Below, in pieces: positions 35,000 through 43,465 of a stretch of DNA of 64,000 bases. The stretch comes from Bacteroidaceae bacterium (lineage in GTDB: Bacteria; Bacteroidota; Bacteroidia; Bacteroidales; Bacteroidaceae). Where the stretch lies: assembly GCA_024401115.1 (NCBI GenBank), contig JAKSLP010000008.1, forward strand, positions 1 through 64,000, in the 5' to 3' direction. The translations under genes were made by a program, and so were the position numbers. The number at the start of each line of letters is the position of its first letter. Position 1 is the stretch's first letter. Under the pieces are notes generated by a model. It searched no databases. It saw only the letters and a list, made by a program, of their open reading frames with translations, and was not told the origin of the DNA.

Positions 35000-35911
35000 G
35001 TGAACATTTACTTAGACACATTTACAACCTTTGCTAAAATCGGAGCCTTCACCATTGGTGGAGGCTACGCTATGCTACCCCTCATCGAAGAAGAGGTGGT
35101 GAATAAGAAGAAGTGGATTGACAGCAAGGATTTCCTGGACCTGGTGGCCATTGCCCAGAGTGCTCCGGGCGTATTTGCCGTGAATATCAGCATATTCATC
35201 GGCTATCGCCTGCGTAAGGCCAAGGGTGCCATTGTGGCCACACTGGGAAGCATTCTGCCGTCATTTCTCATCATTCTGCTCATCGCCCTGTTCTTCCAGG
35301 AGTTTAAGGACAACGAATATGTGGAGCGTATCTTCAAGGGCATCCGCCCTGCCGTAGTGGCTCTGATTGCCGCTCCTACCTTCCGTCTGGCCAAGAGTGC
35401 CAACATCAACAGGAACACGTTCTGGATTCCGGTGGTTAGCGCCTTACTGATTTGGCTGTTGGGTGTCTCACCTATTTATATTATTATTGCTGCCGGCATT
35501 GGCGGTTACGTCTATGGCCGCTTCTACTCCGGTCAGGACGAGGAGGGTCGTGTGAAGACTCCAGAGGAGAAAGCACGCGAGAAGGCAGTTGCCGAGGCCA
35601 AGAAGGAGGCTAAGCGCAAGGAGAAGGAATACAGAAAGCTGCAGGAAAAGCTGGAGAAGTCCCGCAAAGAGCAGGAAGAGGCTCAACGCAAGGCTGAAGC
35701 AGCCAAGCGCAAGGAAGCCGAGGCTCTCCAGATGTTGCCATTAGCACAGGAGGAGGCCAAGAAAGCCAAGGAGGAAGCCATCCGGCGCAAGGAAGAGGAA
35801 CGCAGATTGCGTGTAGAGGAGCCGGGACTGTTTGATGTGCTGGATCCCCGTAAACTGACTGAGGATAATGATCCTAATAATGATTATGATGACGAGGACG
35901 ATGACCTCTAA
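35000..35911 (+). CDS. Chromate transporter, first half, with long charged C-terminal tail
   Basis: CHR-family membrane protein: residues 1-165 are a single ChrA domain with the KIGAFTIGGGYAMLPLIEEEVV start and AIAQSAPGVFAVNISIFIGYR. The following ~130 residues are an unusual hydrophilic Lys/Glu/Ala-rich stretch (EEKAREKAVAEAKKEAKRKE...), predicted coiled coil, ending in an acidic DNDYDDEDDDL-like tail. Short CHR proteins work as pairs, and the partner begins 12 bases downstream. The start is a GTG at 35000. Substrate may be chromate or another anion; family names overstate this. Confidence 0.85.
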   Translation: MNIYLDTFTTFAKIGAFTIGGGYAMLPLIEEEVVNKKKWIDSKDFLDLVAIAQSAPGVFAVNISIFIGYRLRKAKGAIVATLGSILPSFLIILLIALFFQEFKDNEYVERIFKGIRPAVVALIAAPTFRLAKSANINRNTFWIPVVSALLIWLLGVSPIYIIIAAGIGGYVYGRFYSGQDEEGRVKTPEEKAREKAVAEAKKEAKRKEKEYRKLQEKLEKSRKEQEEAQRKAEAAKRKEAEALQMLPLAQEEAKKAKEEAIRRKEEERRLRVEEPGLFDVLDPRKLTEDNDPNNDYDDEDDDL

Positions 35912-35923
35912 ACAACTGAGCCT

Positions 35924-36520
35924 ATGATTTTATTGTATTTACGTCTGTTTTTTGCCTTCTTCCAAATCGGCCTGTTCGGTTTTGGAGGCGGATACGCCAT
36001 GCTAAGTATGATTCAGGGCGAGGTGGTTACTCATAATCACTGGATGAGCAGCAGCGAATTTACGGATATCGTAGCGATCAGCCAGATGACTCCTGGTCCT
36101 ATCGGAATCAACTCTGCCACCTATTGCGGCTATACAGCGGCTACGAATGAGGCTCTCGCTCAAGGTCTGGTAAATCCGCATATCTGGGGAATCCTGGGCA
36201 GTTGCATGGCCACCTTTGCCGTGGTATTGCCTTCCCTGATTCTGATGCTGATAATATGCCGTTTCGTGATGCGTTACAGCAAGCATCCTGCAGTAGAGTT
36301 CGTATTCAGTGGCCTGCGCCCTGCTGTTGTCGGCCTTTTGGCTGCCGCTGCCCTTTGTCTGATGAATCCAGAGAACTTCTCCTCTCCCAGCGAGAACATG
36401 TGGCAGTTCTGCATCAGCATCTTCTTATTCCTGTCTGCTTTTATCGGCACCCGGAAATTTAAGGTTAATCCCATCCTGATGATTTGCCTCTGCGGATTAG
36501 CGGGATTCTTATTACTATAA
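35924..36520 (+). CDS. Chromate transporter, second half
   Basis: A 198-residue short-chain CHR protein pairing with the preceding gene. It begins MILLYLRLFFAFFQIGLFGF and then GGGYAMLSMIQGEVVTHNHWMSSSEFTDIVAISQMTPGPIGINSATYCGY, carrying the two conserved CHR motifs, followed by five or so membrane segments. Normal length without any tail. A strong bidirectional terminator comes directly after the stop codon. Confidence 0.9.
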   Translation: MILLYLRLFFAFFQIGLFGFGGGYAMLSMIQGEVVTHNHWMSSSEFTDIVAISQMTPGPIGINSATYCGYTAATNEALAQGLVNPHIWGILGSCMATFAVVLPSLILMLIICRFVMRYSKHPAVEFVFSGLRPAVVGLLAAAALCLMNPENFSSPSENMWQFCISIFLFLSAFIGTRKFKVNPILMICLCGLAGFLLL

Positions 36521-36553
36521 AAAAAAAGGAGTTCTTTCGAACTCCTTTTTTTA
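36521..36553. terminator. Bidirectional intrinsic terminator
   Basis: AAAAAAAGGAGTTC-TTTC-GAACTCCTTTTTTT, between the convergent chromate transporter and GHL10 genes. Confidence 0.9.
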
Positions 36554-36557
36554 TGTC

Positions 36558-38045
36558 TTACAATTTTGCTTTCTTCTTGACAGGCAGCGACTCATTGCTC
36601 AGCCGATCCAATGCCGTAACTACATAAACATATTTGGTACGACCGCCACTATAAGGCAGGTTATAATAGGTGTTTGGAGTGATGGTCACAATGTGCGAAG
36701 GATCCTCCAAATCAATAGGCTCTCCCTTCAGAAAGCGGTACACCACATACTTGGTGGCGCGGTCCATCTCGGTGCGTGCCGATGGCTCCTGCCAGAACAG
36801 GGTCGGTCCGTCAGAGGTAAAGGTTACCTTGGCCTTTCTTACCTTCAAAGGTGGACGGTTGTCGATGAACGGCATCAGTGGCTGCAGGGCAGGAGTACTG
36901 TGATAAACCTGCTTCAGCATGGTACCGTAGTTGCCCGAGTTATCCACCACACTGGCTGCAGGCCACTGGCAGGAACCCTGGATATTAGGCAACATGCGCT
37001 GCAACATGTACTTGCGGGCCATCTGGTTCATGGTAGGATTCTCCAGGTCGGCTGCCTTTACGGTGCGCTCCACATCCTGACCGATAAACAATGGACGACC
37101 GCCGGCATTGGCGCTCCACCAGCGAATCAAAGTGTCGTAATCGGCTGCCTTGTGACCGATTTCCCAGTAAATCTGAGGGATATTGTAATCCACCCAACCC
37201 TCCTGAATCCATTTCAGGATGTCGGCATACAGGTCGTCATAGTTTTGGGTACCGTTGGTGTTACTGCCCCTAGGGTCGCTCTTCTGGTTGCGGTAGATAC
37301 CGAAAGGCGATACACCGAACTTCACCCAAGGCTTGGTCTTCACTACCACCTCGTGAATCTCTTTAATAAGGTGATTCACGTTATCGCGTCTCCAATCCTC
37401 AATACTACCGAAACCGCGAGGGTTAGCCACATAGGTATCCATATCCGGCAGTTTCTTGCCTGCTACAGGATAAGGATAGAAATAGTCGTCGATATGGATA
37501 CCGTCCACATCATAGCGGGTCATGATATCCTTGATAATCTCACAGAAATAGGTGCGGTTGGCTGGCTGTCCGGGATCAAACAGGATCATGTCGTCATACC
37601 AGAAGAAACGCTCCGGATGCTGCTGATAAGGATGGTTGATTGCCAACTCCTTGGTTCCCTTAGTCTTGGCACGGTAAGGGTTCAGCCAGGCATGCAACTC
37701 CATGCCGCGCTTGTGGCACTCGTTGATCATCCACTGCAGAGGGTCCCAGTAAGGCTGAGGTGCCTTTCCCTGTACACCGGTCAGGAAACGGCTCCAAGGC
37801 TCGAATCTGGAGGCATACAGCGCATCGCCTTCAGGACGTACCTGAAACATAATGGCATTGATGCCGCAACGCTGCAGCTCGTCCAACTGCTGGGTAAGGG
37901 TTGCCTGCATCTTAGCAGTTCCCATACCCTGGAACTGACCGTTAACACACTGAATCCAAGCACCTCGGAACTCGCGCTTGGGTTGGGCCTGTGCACACAA
38001 GCCCATCATTAGGCTCAAGGCCAATAGAATAGTACGAAATTTCAT
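36558..38045 (-). CDS. Secreted GHL10/YngK-like glycoside hydrolase family protein
   Basis: A 495-residue exported protein: signal peptide MKFRTILLALSLMMGLCAQA ending near residue 20, then PKREFRGAWIQCVN, the start of the DUF187/GHL10 TIM barrel. Later motifs include INAIMFQVRPEGDALY, AWLNPYRA, DVDGIHIDDYFYPYP (probable catalytic acids) and FGVSPFGIYRN. A fibronectin-like C-terminal part follows. Relatives act on bacterial cell wall or other polysaccharide, but the substrate is not established here. The ATG at 38045 is preferred over one 33 bases upstream because it starts the signal peptide. A -7 element TATCTTTG lies at 38075-38068. Confidence 0.88.
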   Translation of the reverse strand: MKFRTILLALSLMMGLCAQAQPKREFRGAWIQCVNGQFQGMGTAKMQATLTQQLDELQRCGINAIMFQVRPEGDALYASRFEPWSRFLTGVQGKAPQPYWDPLQWMINECHKRGMELHAWLNPYRAKTKGTKELAINHPYQQHPERFFWYDDMILFDPGQPANRTYFCEIIKDIMTRYDVDGIHIDDYFYPYPVAGKKLPDMDTYVANPRGFGSIEDWRRDNVNHLIKEIHEVVVKTKPWVKFGVSPFGIYRNQKSDPRGSNTNGTQNYDDLYADILKWIQEGWVDYNIPQIYWEIGHKAADYDTLIRWWSANAGGRPLFIGQDVERTVKAADLENPTMNQMARKYMLQRMLPNIQGSCQWPAASVVDNSGNYGTMLKQVYHSTPALQPLMPFIDNRPPLKVRKAKVTFTSDGPTLFWQEPSARTEMDRATKYVVYRFLKGEPIDLEDPSHIVTITPNTYYNLPYSGGRTKYVYVVTALDRLSNESLPVKKKAKL

Positions 38046-38067
38046 TACGAGTCTGTGTTTTATGCTA

Positions 38068-38149
38068 CAAAGATACATAATTTAAACAAGTTATCGGCCG
38101 TATTTTTGTACAAATTGTGGAGGCATGTGAAATATTTGTTTTAAATTTG
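38068..38149. promoter_or_regulatory. Divergent promoters, GHL10 gene / ilvE
   Basis: -7 elements TATCTTTG on the minus strand (38075-38068) and TAAATTTG on the plus strand (38142-38149). No clear -33 partners. Confidence 0.6.
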
Positions 38150-38185
38150 CAGTCCAAAACATTAAAAATAAATATATAGTATAAT

Positions 38186-39208
38186 ATGGAAGAGATGGAT
38201 TGGTCAAATCTGGGGTTCGGCTACAGAAGAACCGATTATAATGTACGTTGTTACTATCGCAACGGCAAATGGGGAGAGATTGAAGTATGTTCAGAGGAAA
38301 CTATTCCACTGCACATGGCTGCAGTGTGCCTGCACTATGGCCAGGAGGCTTTCGAAGGCTTGAAGGCATACCGTTGTCCAGACGGAAAGGTTCGTATTTT
38401 CCGTGCTGACGAGAATGCTGCACGCCTGCAGAGTACTTGCCGCGGCATCCTGATGCCTGAGGTATCAACCGAGATGTTCATCGAGATGGTTGAGAAAGTG
38501 GTTCGCCTGAACGAGCGTTTCATTCCACCTTATGAGAGTGGTGCTACCCTGTACATCCGTCCATTGCTGATCGGTACCTCTGCGCAGGTGGGTGTTCACC
38601 CTTCTGACGAGTATCTGTTCGTAATCTTCGTTTCTCCGGTAGGTCCTTACTTCAAGGGCGGCTTTGCTACCAATCCATACGTTATCATCCGTGATCATGA
38701 CCGTTCGGCTCCTCTGGGTACCGGTATTTATAAGGTGGGTGGCAACTATGCAGCCAGCCTGCTGGCCAACAAGAAGGCTCACGACCTGGGCTACAGCTGC
38801 GAGTTCTATCTGGATGCTAAGGAGAAGAAGTACATCGACGAGTGCGGTGCAGCTAACTTCTTCGGTATCAAGAACAACACCTATGTTACTCCTCTCAGCA
38901 CCTCTATCCTGCCAAGTGTCACCAACAAGAGTTTGATGCAGTTGGCCGAGGACTTAGGCATGAAGGTAGAGCGCCGTGCTATTCCTGAGGAAGAGCTGGC
39001 TACATTCGAGGAGGCAGGTGCATGCGGTACCGCTGCTGTCATCAGTCCTATCGAGCGCATCGATGATCTGGATACCGGTGTCAGCTATGTGATTGCCAAG
39101 GATGGCAAGCCAGGCCCAACCTGCGAGAAGCTGTTCAAGAAACTGACCAACATCCAGTACGGTATTGATCCGGATATCCACGGATGGACTCGTGTAGTAA
39201 TCGATTAA
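38186..39208 (+). CDS. ilvE: Branched-chain amino acid aminotransferase
   Basis: PLP-dependent class IV transaminase of 340 residues, interconverting Leu, Ile and Val with their keto acids. Motifs are PLHMAAVCLHYGQEAFEGLKAY (41-62), the substrate region RPLLIGTSAQVGV, and GIYKVGGNYAASLLANKKAH with the PLP-binding Lys183. Length and motifs fit the longer (eukaryote-like) BCAT group found in Bacteroidetes. It is a lone gene followed by a block of family 2 repeats. Confidence 0.94.
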   Translation: MEEMDWSNLGFGYRRTDYNVRCYYRNGKWGEIEVCSEETIPLHMAAVCLHYGQEAFEGLKAYRCPDGKVRIFRADENAARLQSTCRGILMPEVSTEMFIEMVEKVVRLNERFIPPYESGATLYIRPLLIGTSAQVGVHPSDEYLFVIFVSPVGPYFKGGFATNPYVIIRDHDRSAPLGTGIYKVGGNYAASLLANKKAHDLGYSCEFYLDAKEKKYIDECGAANFFGIKNNTYVTPLSTSILPSVTNKSLMQLAEDLGMKVERRAIPEEELATFEEAGACGTAAVISPIERIDDLDTGVSYVIAKDGKPGPTCEKLFKKLTNIQYGIDPDIHGWTRVVID

Positions 39209-39214
39209 TCGATT

Positions 39215-39384
39215 ACTGACTACAGACAACGGACTACAGTCAACAGACTGCCATGCGGAATATTGACGAGACCCCGTCCGTTGTCAGTTGACTGTTGTCC
39301 GTTGTCAATAAAAAGACTTCTGTGACAATGGTCTAATGGCGAAGCCCCGTCCGTTGTCCGTTGACTGTTGTCCGTTGTCAATAA
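39215..39384. repeat. Dispersed palindromic repeat, family 2, copy 1 plus a partial copy
   Basis: A palindromic block built on GACAACGGACTACAGTCAAC and its reverse complement GTTGACTGTTGTCCGTTGTC around CCATGCGGAATATTG. The full copy is 39215-39307; a second right half follows at about 39333-39384. Same family at 41452-41542 and, in part, 43426-43462. Confidence 0.8.
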
Positions 39385-39390
39385 TATTAT

Positions 39391-40170
39391 ATGAGTAAGA
39401 ATAAATTATCAAAATTCGCAGATATGGCAGGGTACTCGCATGTGTTCGAGTACCCTTACCATGCTATGGAGCAGGTGCCATTCGAGATGAAGGGTCATTG
39501 GGGTGAGCAGTTCTTCCACAATGACAACCCTATCGTCCTGGAACTGGGCTGCGGCCGTGGCGAATATACCGTGGGACTGGCACGCCTGTTCCCCGACAAG
39601 AATTTCATTGGTGTGGACATCAAGGGTGCACGCATGTGGAGCGGTGCCACCGAGGCCCTGAACGAGGGACTGAAGAACGTGGCTTTCCTCCGCACCAACA
39701 TCGAGCTGATTGACCGTTTCTTCAGCACCGATGAGGTGAGCGAGATTTGGCTCACATTCAGTGATCCTCAGATGAAGAAGGCTACCAAGCGACTGACCAG
39801 TACCTATTTCATGGAGCGCTACCGCCGCTTCCTGGTGGATGGTGGATTGATTCATCTGAAGACCGACTCCAACTTCCTGTTCACCTACACCCTCTACATG
39901 GTGGAGGGCAACAACCTGCCTATGCAGTTCTGTACCGAGGATCTGTACCACAGCACTTTGGCAGAGCATCCTGACACTCAGGAGGCCCGTATCCTGAGCA
40001 TTCAAACTTATTACGAGCAGCAGTGGATGGCCCGTGGCCTGAATATCCGCTATATGCGCTTTGAACTGCCCCGCACGGCTCCATTGACCGAACCGGATGT
40101 GGAGATTGAATTGGACGAATACCGCAGTTACGGCCGCAGTAAAAGAAGTGAACTTACAACCAGCAAATAG
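39391..40170 (+). CDS. trmB: tRNA (guanine-N7)-methyltransferase
   Basis: SAM-dependent enzyme of 259 residues that methylates G46 in the tRNA variable loop. SAM-binding motif [16 protein letters not shown] (49-64), then [16 protein letters not shown], and the family-specific [19 protein letters not shown], with FSDPQ in place of the more common FPDPW. It has a 30-residue N-terminal extension with several aromatic residues ([20 protein letters not shown]). It lies between two repeat blocks and has no operon partner. Confidence 0.9.
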   Translation: MSKNKLSKFADMAGYSHVFEYPYHAMEQVPFEMKGHWGEQFFHNDNPIVLELGCGRGEYTVGLARLFPDKNFIGVDIKGARMWSGATEALNEGLKNVAFLRTNIELIDRFFSTDEVSEIWLTFSDPQMKKATKRLTSTYFMERYRRFLVDGGLIHLKTDSNFLFTYTLYMVEGNNLPMQFCTEDLYHSTLAEHPDTQEARILSIQTYYEQQWMARGLNIRYMRFELPRTAPLTEPDVEIELDEYRSYGRSKRSELTTSK

Positions 40171-40195
40171 TAGCGAGCAATGACTTCCCTGAATA

Positions 40196-40280
40196 TTGTC
40201 ATCCTGAGCAGAGCGAAGGATCTTTCCCGGAAGTGATGCTATCCAGTTAAGTAAGATTCTTCGCTACGCTCAGAATGACA
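40196..40280. repeat. Dispersed palindromic repeat, family 1, copy 4
   Basis: Begins TGTCATCCTGAGCAGAGCGA and ends CGCTACGCTCAGAATGACA, in the trmB-mrp gap. Ends complementary. Confidence 0.85.
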
Positions 40281-40318
40281 GACTAGGAATTAAAGCTTAG
40301 AAAAAAACATATTACAGA

Positions 40319-41419
40319 ATGACACTATATCCAAAACTCATCACCGATGCCTTGGCACAGGTGCGTTACCCTGGCACAGGCAAGGACCTGGTCAGTGCAG
40401 AGATGATTGCTGACAATATCCGTATCGACGGCATGAAGGTCAGTTTCTCCATCATTTTCGATAAGCCTACCGATCCGTTCAAGAAATCCGTAGTGAAATC
40501 GGCCGAAGCTGCCATCCATGCTTTTGTCAGCAAGGATGTGGAGGTGACCATCACTACCGAGAGCCGTCAGGCTGCCCGTCCTGAGCCTGGCAAGATGCTG
40601 CCTTATGTAAAGAATGTCATTGCCGTGAGCAGCGGTAAGGGTGGCGTGGGTAAATCTACCGTAGCAGCCAATCTGGCCGTAGCATTGGCCAAACTGGGCT
40701 ATAGCGTTGGTCTGCTGGATGCCGATATCTTCGGTCCCAGCATGCCTAAGATGTTCCAGGTGGAGGATGCCCGTCCTTATGCCGAGGAGGTTGACGGCCG
40801 CGACCTAATTGTACCTGTCGAGAAATATGGCGTCAAACTGCTGAGTATCGGTTTCTTTGTAGACCCTGACAAGGCTACTCTGTGGCGTGGCGGTATGGCC
40901 AGCAATGCCCTGAAGCAGCTGGTGGGCGATGCCATGTGGGGCGAGTTGGATTACTTCATTCTGGATACACCTCCGGGCACCAGCGATATTCACCTGACCT
41001 TACTGCAGACTCTGGCTATCACCGGTGCTGTCATTGTCAGCACTCCTCAGCAGGTGGCTTTGGCCGATGCACGCAAGGGAATAAACATGTACATGAACGA
41101 CCAGGTGAACGTTCCTATCTTAGGCTTGATTGAGAACATGGCCTACTTCACCCCTGCCGAGTTGCCTAACAACCGTTACTACATCTTCGGTAAGGAGGGT
41201 TGCAAGCAGCTGAGCGAGGAACTGCAGGTTCCATTGTTGGGCCAGATTCCTCTGGTACAGAGCATCTGCGAGAATGGCGACAACGGTATGCCTGCTGCAT
41301 TGGATGCGGGCAGCATTACCGGACAGGCTTTCTTGCAACTGGCACAGCGTGTGGTTGAGGAAACCGAAAAACGCAACCGGGAGATGGATCCTACCAAGAT
41401 TGTAGAAGTTCATAAATAA
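40319..41419 (+). CDS. mrp: Mrp/NBP35-family P-loop ATPase (iron-sulfur carrier type)
   Basis: Cytoplasmic ATPase of 366 residues associated with Fe-S cluster assembly. An N-terminal MIP18/DUF59-like domain (about 1-85) precedes the deviant Walker A SSGKGGVGKST (104-114) and LLDADIFGPSMPKMF. The CxxC cluster-binding pair normally found after ENMxYF is absent: the segment reads LIENMAYFTPAELPNNRYYI. I recall this as usual for Bacteroidetes members, so any cluster binding must use other ligands. Starts at an ATG after a family 1 repeat and ends at a terminator. Confidence 0.9.
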   Translation: MTLYPKLITDALAQVRYPGTGKDLVSAEMIADNIRIDGMKVSFSIIFDKPTDPFKKSVVKSAEAAIHAFVSKDVEVTITTESRQAARPEPGKMLPYVKNVIAVSSGKGGVGKSTVAANLAVALAKLGYSVGLLDADIFGPSMPKMFQVEDARPYAEEVDGRDLIVPVEKYGVKLLSIGFFVDPDKATLWRGGMASNALKQLVGDAMWGELDYFILDTPPGTSDIHLTLLQTLAITGAVIVSTPQQVALADARKGINMYMNDQVNVPILGLIENMAYFTPAELPNNRYYIFGKEGCKQLSEELQVPLLGQIPLVQSICENGDNGMPAALDAGSITGQAFLQLAQRVVEETEKRNREMDPTKIVEVHK

Positions 41420-41420
41420 A

Positions 41421-41450
41421 AATAAGGCTCCGAAGAGAGCCTTATTTTTT
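41421..41450 (+). terminator. Terminator after mrp
   Basis: AATAAGGCTC-CGAA-GAGAGCCTTATTTTTTA, immediately after the stop codon. Confidence 0.9.
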
Positions 41451-41451
41451 A

Positions 41452-41542
41452 TTGACAACAGACAACGGACTACAGTCAACAGACTGCCATGCGGAATATT
41501 GGCGAAGCCCCATCCGTTGTCTGTTGACTGTTGTCCGTTGTC
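41452..41542. repeat. Dispersed palindromic repeat, family 2, copy 2
   Basis: TTGACAACAGACAACGGACT through the CCATGCGGAATATTGG core to GACTGTTGTCCGTTGTCA; sandwiched between the terminators of the convergent mrp and ABC exporter genes. Confidence 0.82.
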
Positions 41543-41544
41543 AT

Positions 41545-41577
41545 AAAAAAGGCTCCTGAATTTCAGGAGCCTTTTTT
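41545..41577 (-). terminator. Terminator of the MsbA-like gene
   Basis: AAAAAAGGCTCCTGAA / TTCAGGAGCCTTTTTT, able to act on both strands and lying right after the minus-strand stop codon. Confidence 0.9.
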
Positions 41578-41578
41578 A

Positions 41579-43420
41579 TTATACCTGCTGCATATCACAC
41601 AGTTTCTTGTAATGTCCGTCCAAAGCCAGCAGATCGTCATGCTTGCCGCGCTCCACAATCTGGCCTTCGTGCAGCACACAGATCTCATCGGCATTGCGAA
41701 TGGTGCTCAGACGGTGGGCAATGGCTATGGTGGTACGGTTCTTCATCAAGCGCTCCAGGGCCTCCTGTACCATACGCTCTGATTCAGTATCCAGGGCACT
41801 GGTAGCCTCATCCAGAATCAGGATACGAGGGTTCTTTAAAATGGCCCGGGCTATGCTGATACGCTGGCGCTGGCCACCGCTTAACTTGCCTCCCCTATCG
41901 CCTATCATCGTGTTGTAACCGTCCTCGGTTTCCATGATAAAGTCATGTGCATTGGCTATCTTGGCTGCCTCAATCACCTGCTCCATGGTGGCTTCCTTCA
42001 CACCGAAGGTGATGTTATTATAGAAGGTGTCGTTAAACAGGATAGCCTCCTGGTTCACATTACCCATCAGGTCGCGCAGTTCCAGGAACGACACATCACG
42101 GATATCGGTACCGCCCAGTAGAATCTGGCCTTCCTGCACATCGTAGAAACGCGGAATCAAGTCCACCAGTGTGGTCTTACCGCTACCGCTCTGTCCCACC
42201 AGGGCTATGGTCTTACCGTCCTCAATATCCAGGTTGATGTGGCGCAGCACATATTTCTGGTCGTACTTGAAGCTCACGTCCTTAAACTGAATCAGCGGAC
42301 CGTTTGTCTTCAAGTTCAGGTGCTTAGGCTCAGCCGGTTCCGGAATAGAGTTGGTTGCCTGCAGAATCTTATCGATACGCTCCATACTGGCCATACCCTT
42401 GGGAATGTTGTAGGTAGCCTTCGAGAAATCCTTCAGCGGATTGATCAGGCTGTACAGCATCACCAGATAGAAGATGAAAGTAGGCGCATTGATAAAGCTG
42501 TCCTCGGAATCCAGGATCAACCAACCGCCAAACCACAACACAATAACAATAAGAATAGTACCCAGGAACTCGCTCATCGGATGAGCCAGTTGCTGGCGGA
42601 TGTTCACACGGGTGATGGTATTGCGGTAATCCTCGTTGGTATTGGCAAAACGATTGTACATCTTGGGCTCGGCATGGAAGGCCTTGATGACACGCAGGCC
42701 ACCCAGTGTCTCCTCTACCTGACTCATGGTGGCTCCCCACAGGTTCTGCGCAGTTAAGGAGGTTCGTTTCAACTGGCGTCCCACCTTACCCATGAACCAT
42801 CCCATGCCAGGGAGTACAATCAGGGTAAACAGGGTCAACTGCCAGCTCACGGCTATCAGGGTACCGAAATAGGCAATAATCAGAATTGGGTTCTTGAACA
42901 GCATGTCCAGACTGCTCATGATACTGTTCTCCACCTCCTGTACATCACCGCTCATACGGGCAATGATATCACCCTTGCGCTCGTCACTGAAGAAGCCCAA
43001 TGGCAGGTTCAGTATCTTCTGGTAGAGCTGGTTGCGTATGTCACGCACCACACCGGTACGGATAGGAATGATGGTGGCCGACGAAAGGAAATAGGCTCCG
43101 GTCTTCAGGGCGGTCATCACCGACAGGAAGATACCCAGGATGAGCAGGGTATTACTGGCTCCCACCGTCTCGATGAGTTGGGTTACCCCGTAATAGAAGT
43201 TGTTCACTGCCCAGTCCTTGATGCCCGATGCCTGGTCGAGTGTCAGGTACTGGTACACGGTACCGTCCTCCATCTTGAACAGAATCTGGAGGATAGGAAT
43301 TATCAGGGTAAATGAGAATACGTTCAGTACTGCCGACAGGATATTAAACAATATCGTCAGTACCAGATATTTTTTGTAAGGTGGCACAAACCTGCGCAGC
43401 ACCTTCATGAATTCCTTCAT
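41579..43420 (-). CDS. ABC exporter, MsbA/lipid-flippase-like half transporter
   Basis: A 613-residue protein with an N-terminal six-helix membrane domain (from YKKYLVLTILFNILSAVLNVF to about residue 330) and a C-terminal ATPase. The ATPase has Walker A LVGQSGSGKTTLVDLIPRFYD, signature KLSGGQRQRISIARAILKNPRILILDEATSALD and H-loop IAHRLSTI. Homodimeric exporters of this kind move lipid A precursors, lipids or drugs; MsbA is the closest general match, but substrate is not provable. It lies downstream of the coiled-coil gene, separated by a family 2 repeat. Confidence 0.9.
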   Translation of the reverse strand: MKEFMKVLRRFVPPYKKYLVLTILFNILSAVLNVFSFTLIIPILQILFKMEDGTVYQYLTLDQASGIKDWAVNNFYYGVTQLIETVGASNTLLILGIFLSVMTALKTGAYFLSSATIIPIRTGVVRDIRNQLYQKILNLPLGFFSDERKGDIIARMSGDVQEVENSIMSSLDMLFKNPILIIAYFGTLIAVSWQLTLFTLIVLPGMGWFMGKVGRQLKRTSLTAQNLWGATMSQVEETLGGLRVIKAFHAEPKMYNRFANTNEDYRNTITRVNIRQQLAHPMSEFLGTILIVIVLWFGGWLILDSEDSFINAPTFIFYLVMLYSLINPLKDFSKATYNIPKGMASMERIDKILQATNSIPEPAEPKHLNLKTNGPLIQFKDVSFKYDQKYVLRHINLDIEDGKTIALVGQSGSGKTTLVDLIPRFYDVQEGQILLGGTDIRDVSFLELRDLMGNVNQEAILFNDTFYNNITFGVKEATMEQVIEAAKIANAHDFIMETEDGYNTMIGDRGGKLSGGQRQRISIARAILKNPRILILDEATSALDTESERMVQEALERLMKNRTTIAIAHRLSTIRNADEICVLHEGQIVERGKHDDLLALDGHYKKLCDMQQV

Positions 43421-43425
43421 TATTA

Positions 43426-43462
43426 TTGACTACGGACAACAGTCTACAGACAACAGACTGTG
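43426..43462. repeat. Dispersed palindromic repeat, family 2, partial copy
   Basis: TTGACTACGGACAACAGTCT followed by ACAGACAACAGACTG: the left part of the family 2 element, in the 45-base gap between two minus-strand genes. Confidence 0.7.
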
Positions 43463-43465
43463 ATT

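Noticed and set aside
36693-38012. Long open frame (439 codons) on the plus strand
   Set aside because: It is entirely antisense to the well-supported GHL10 gene, whose motifs and signal peptide are clear; similar long antisense frames over purL, msbA and the permease gene were also dropped.
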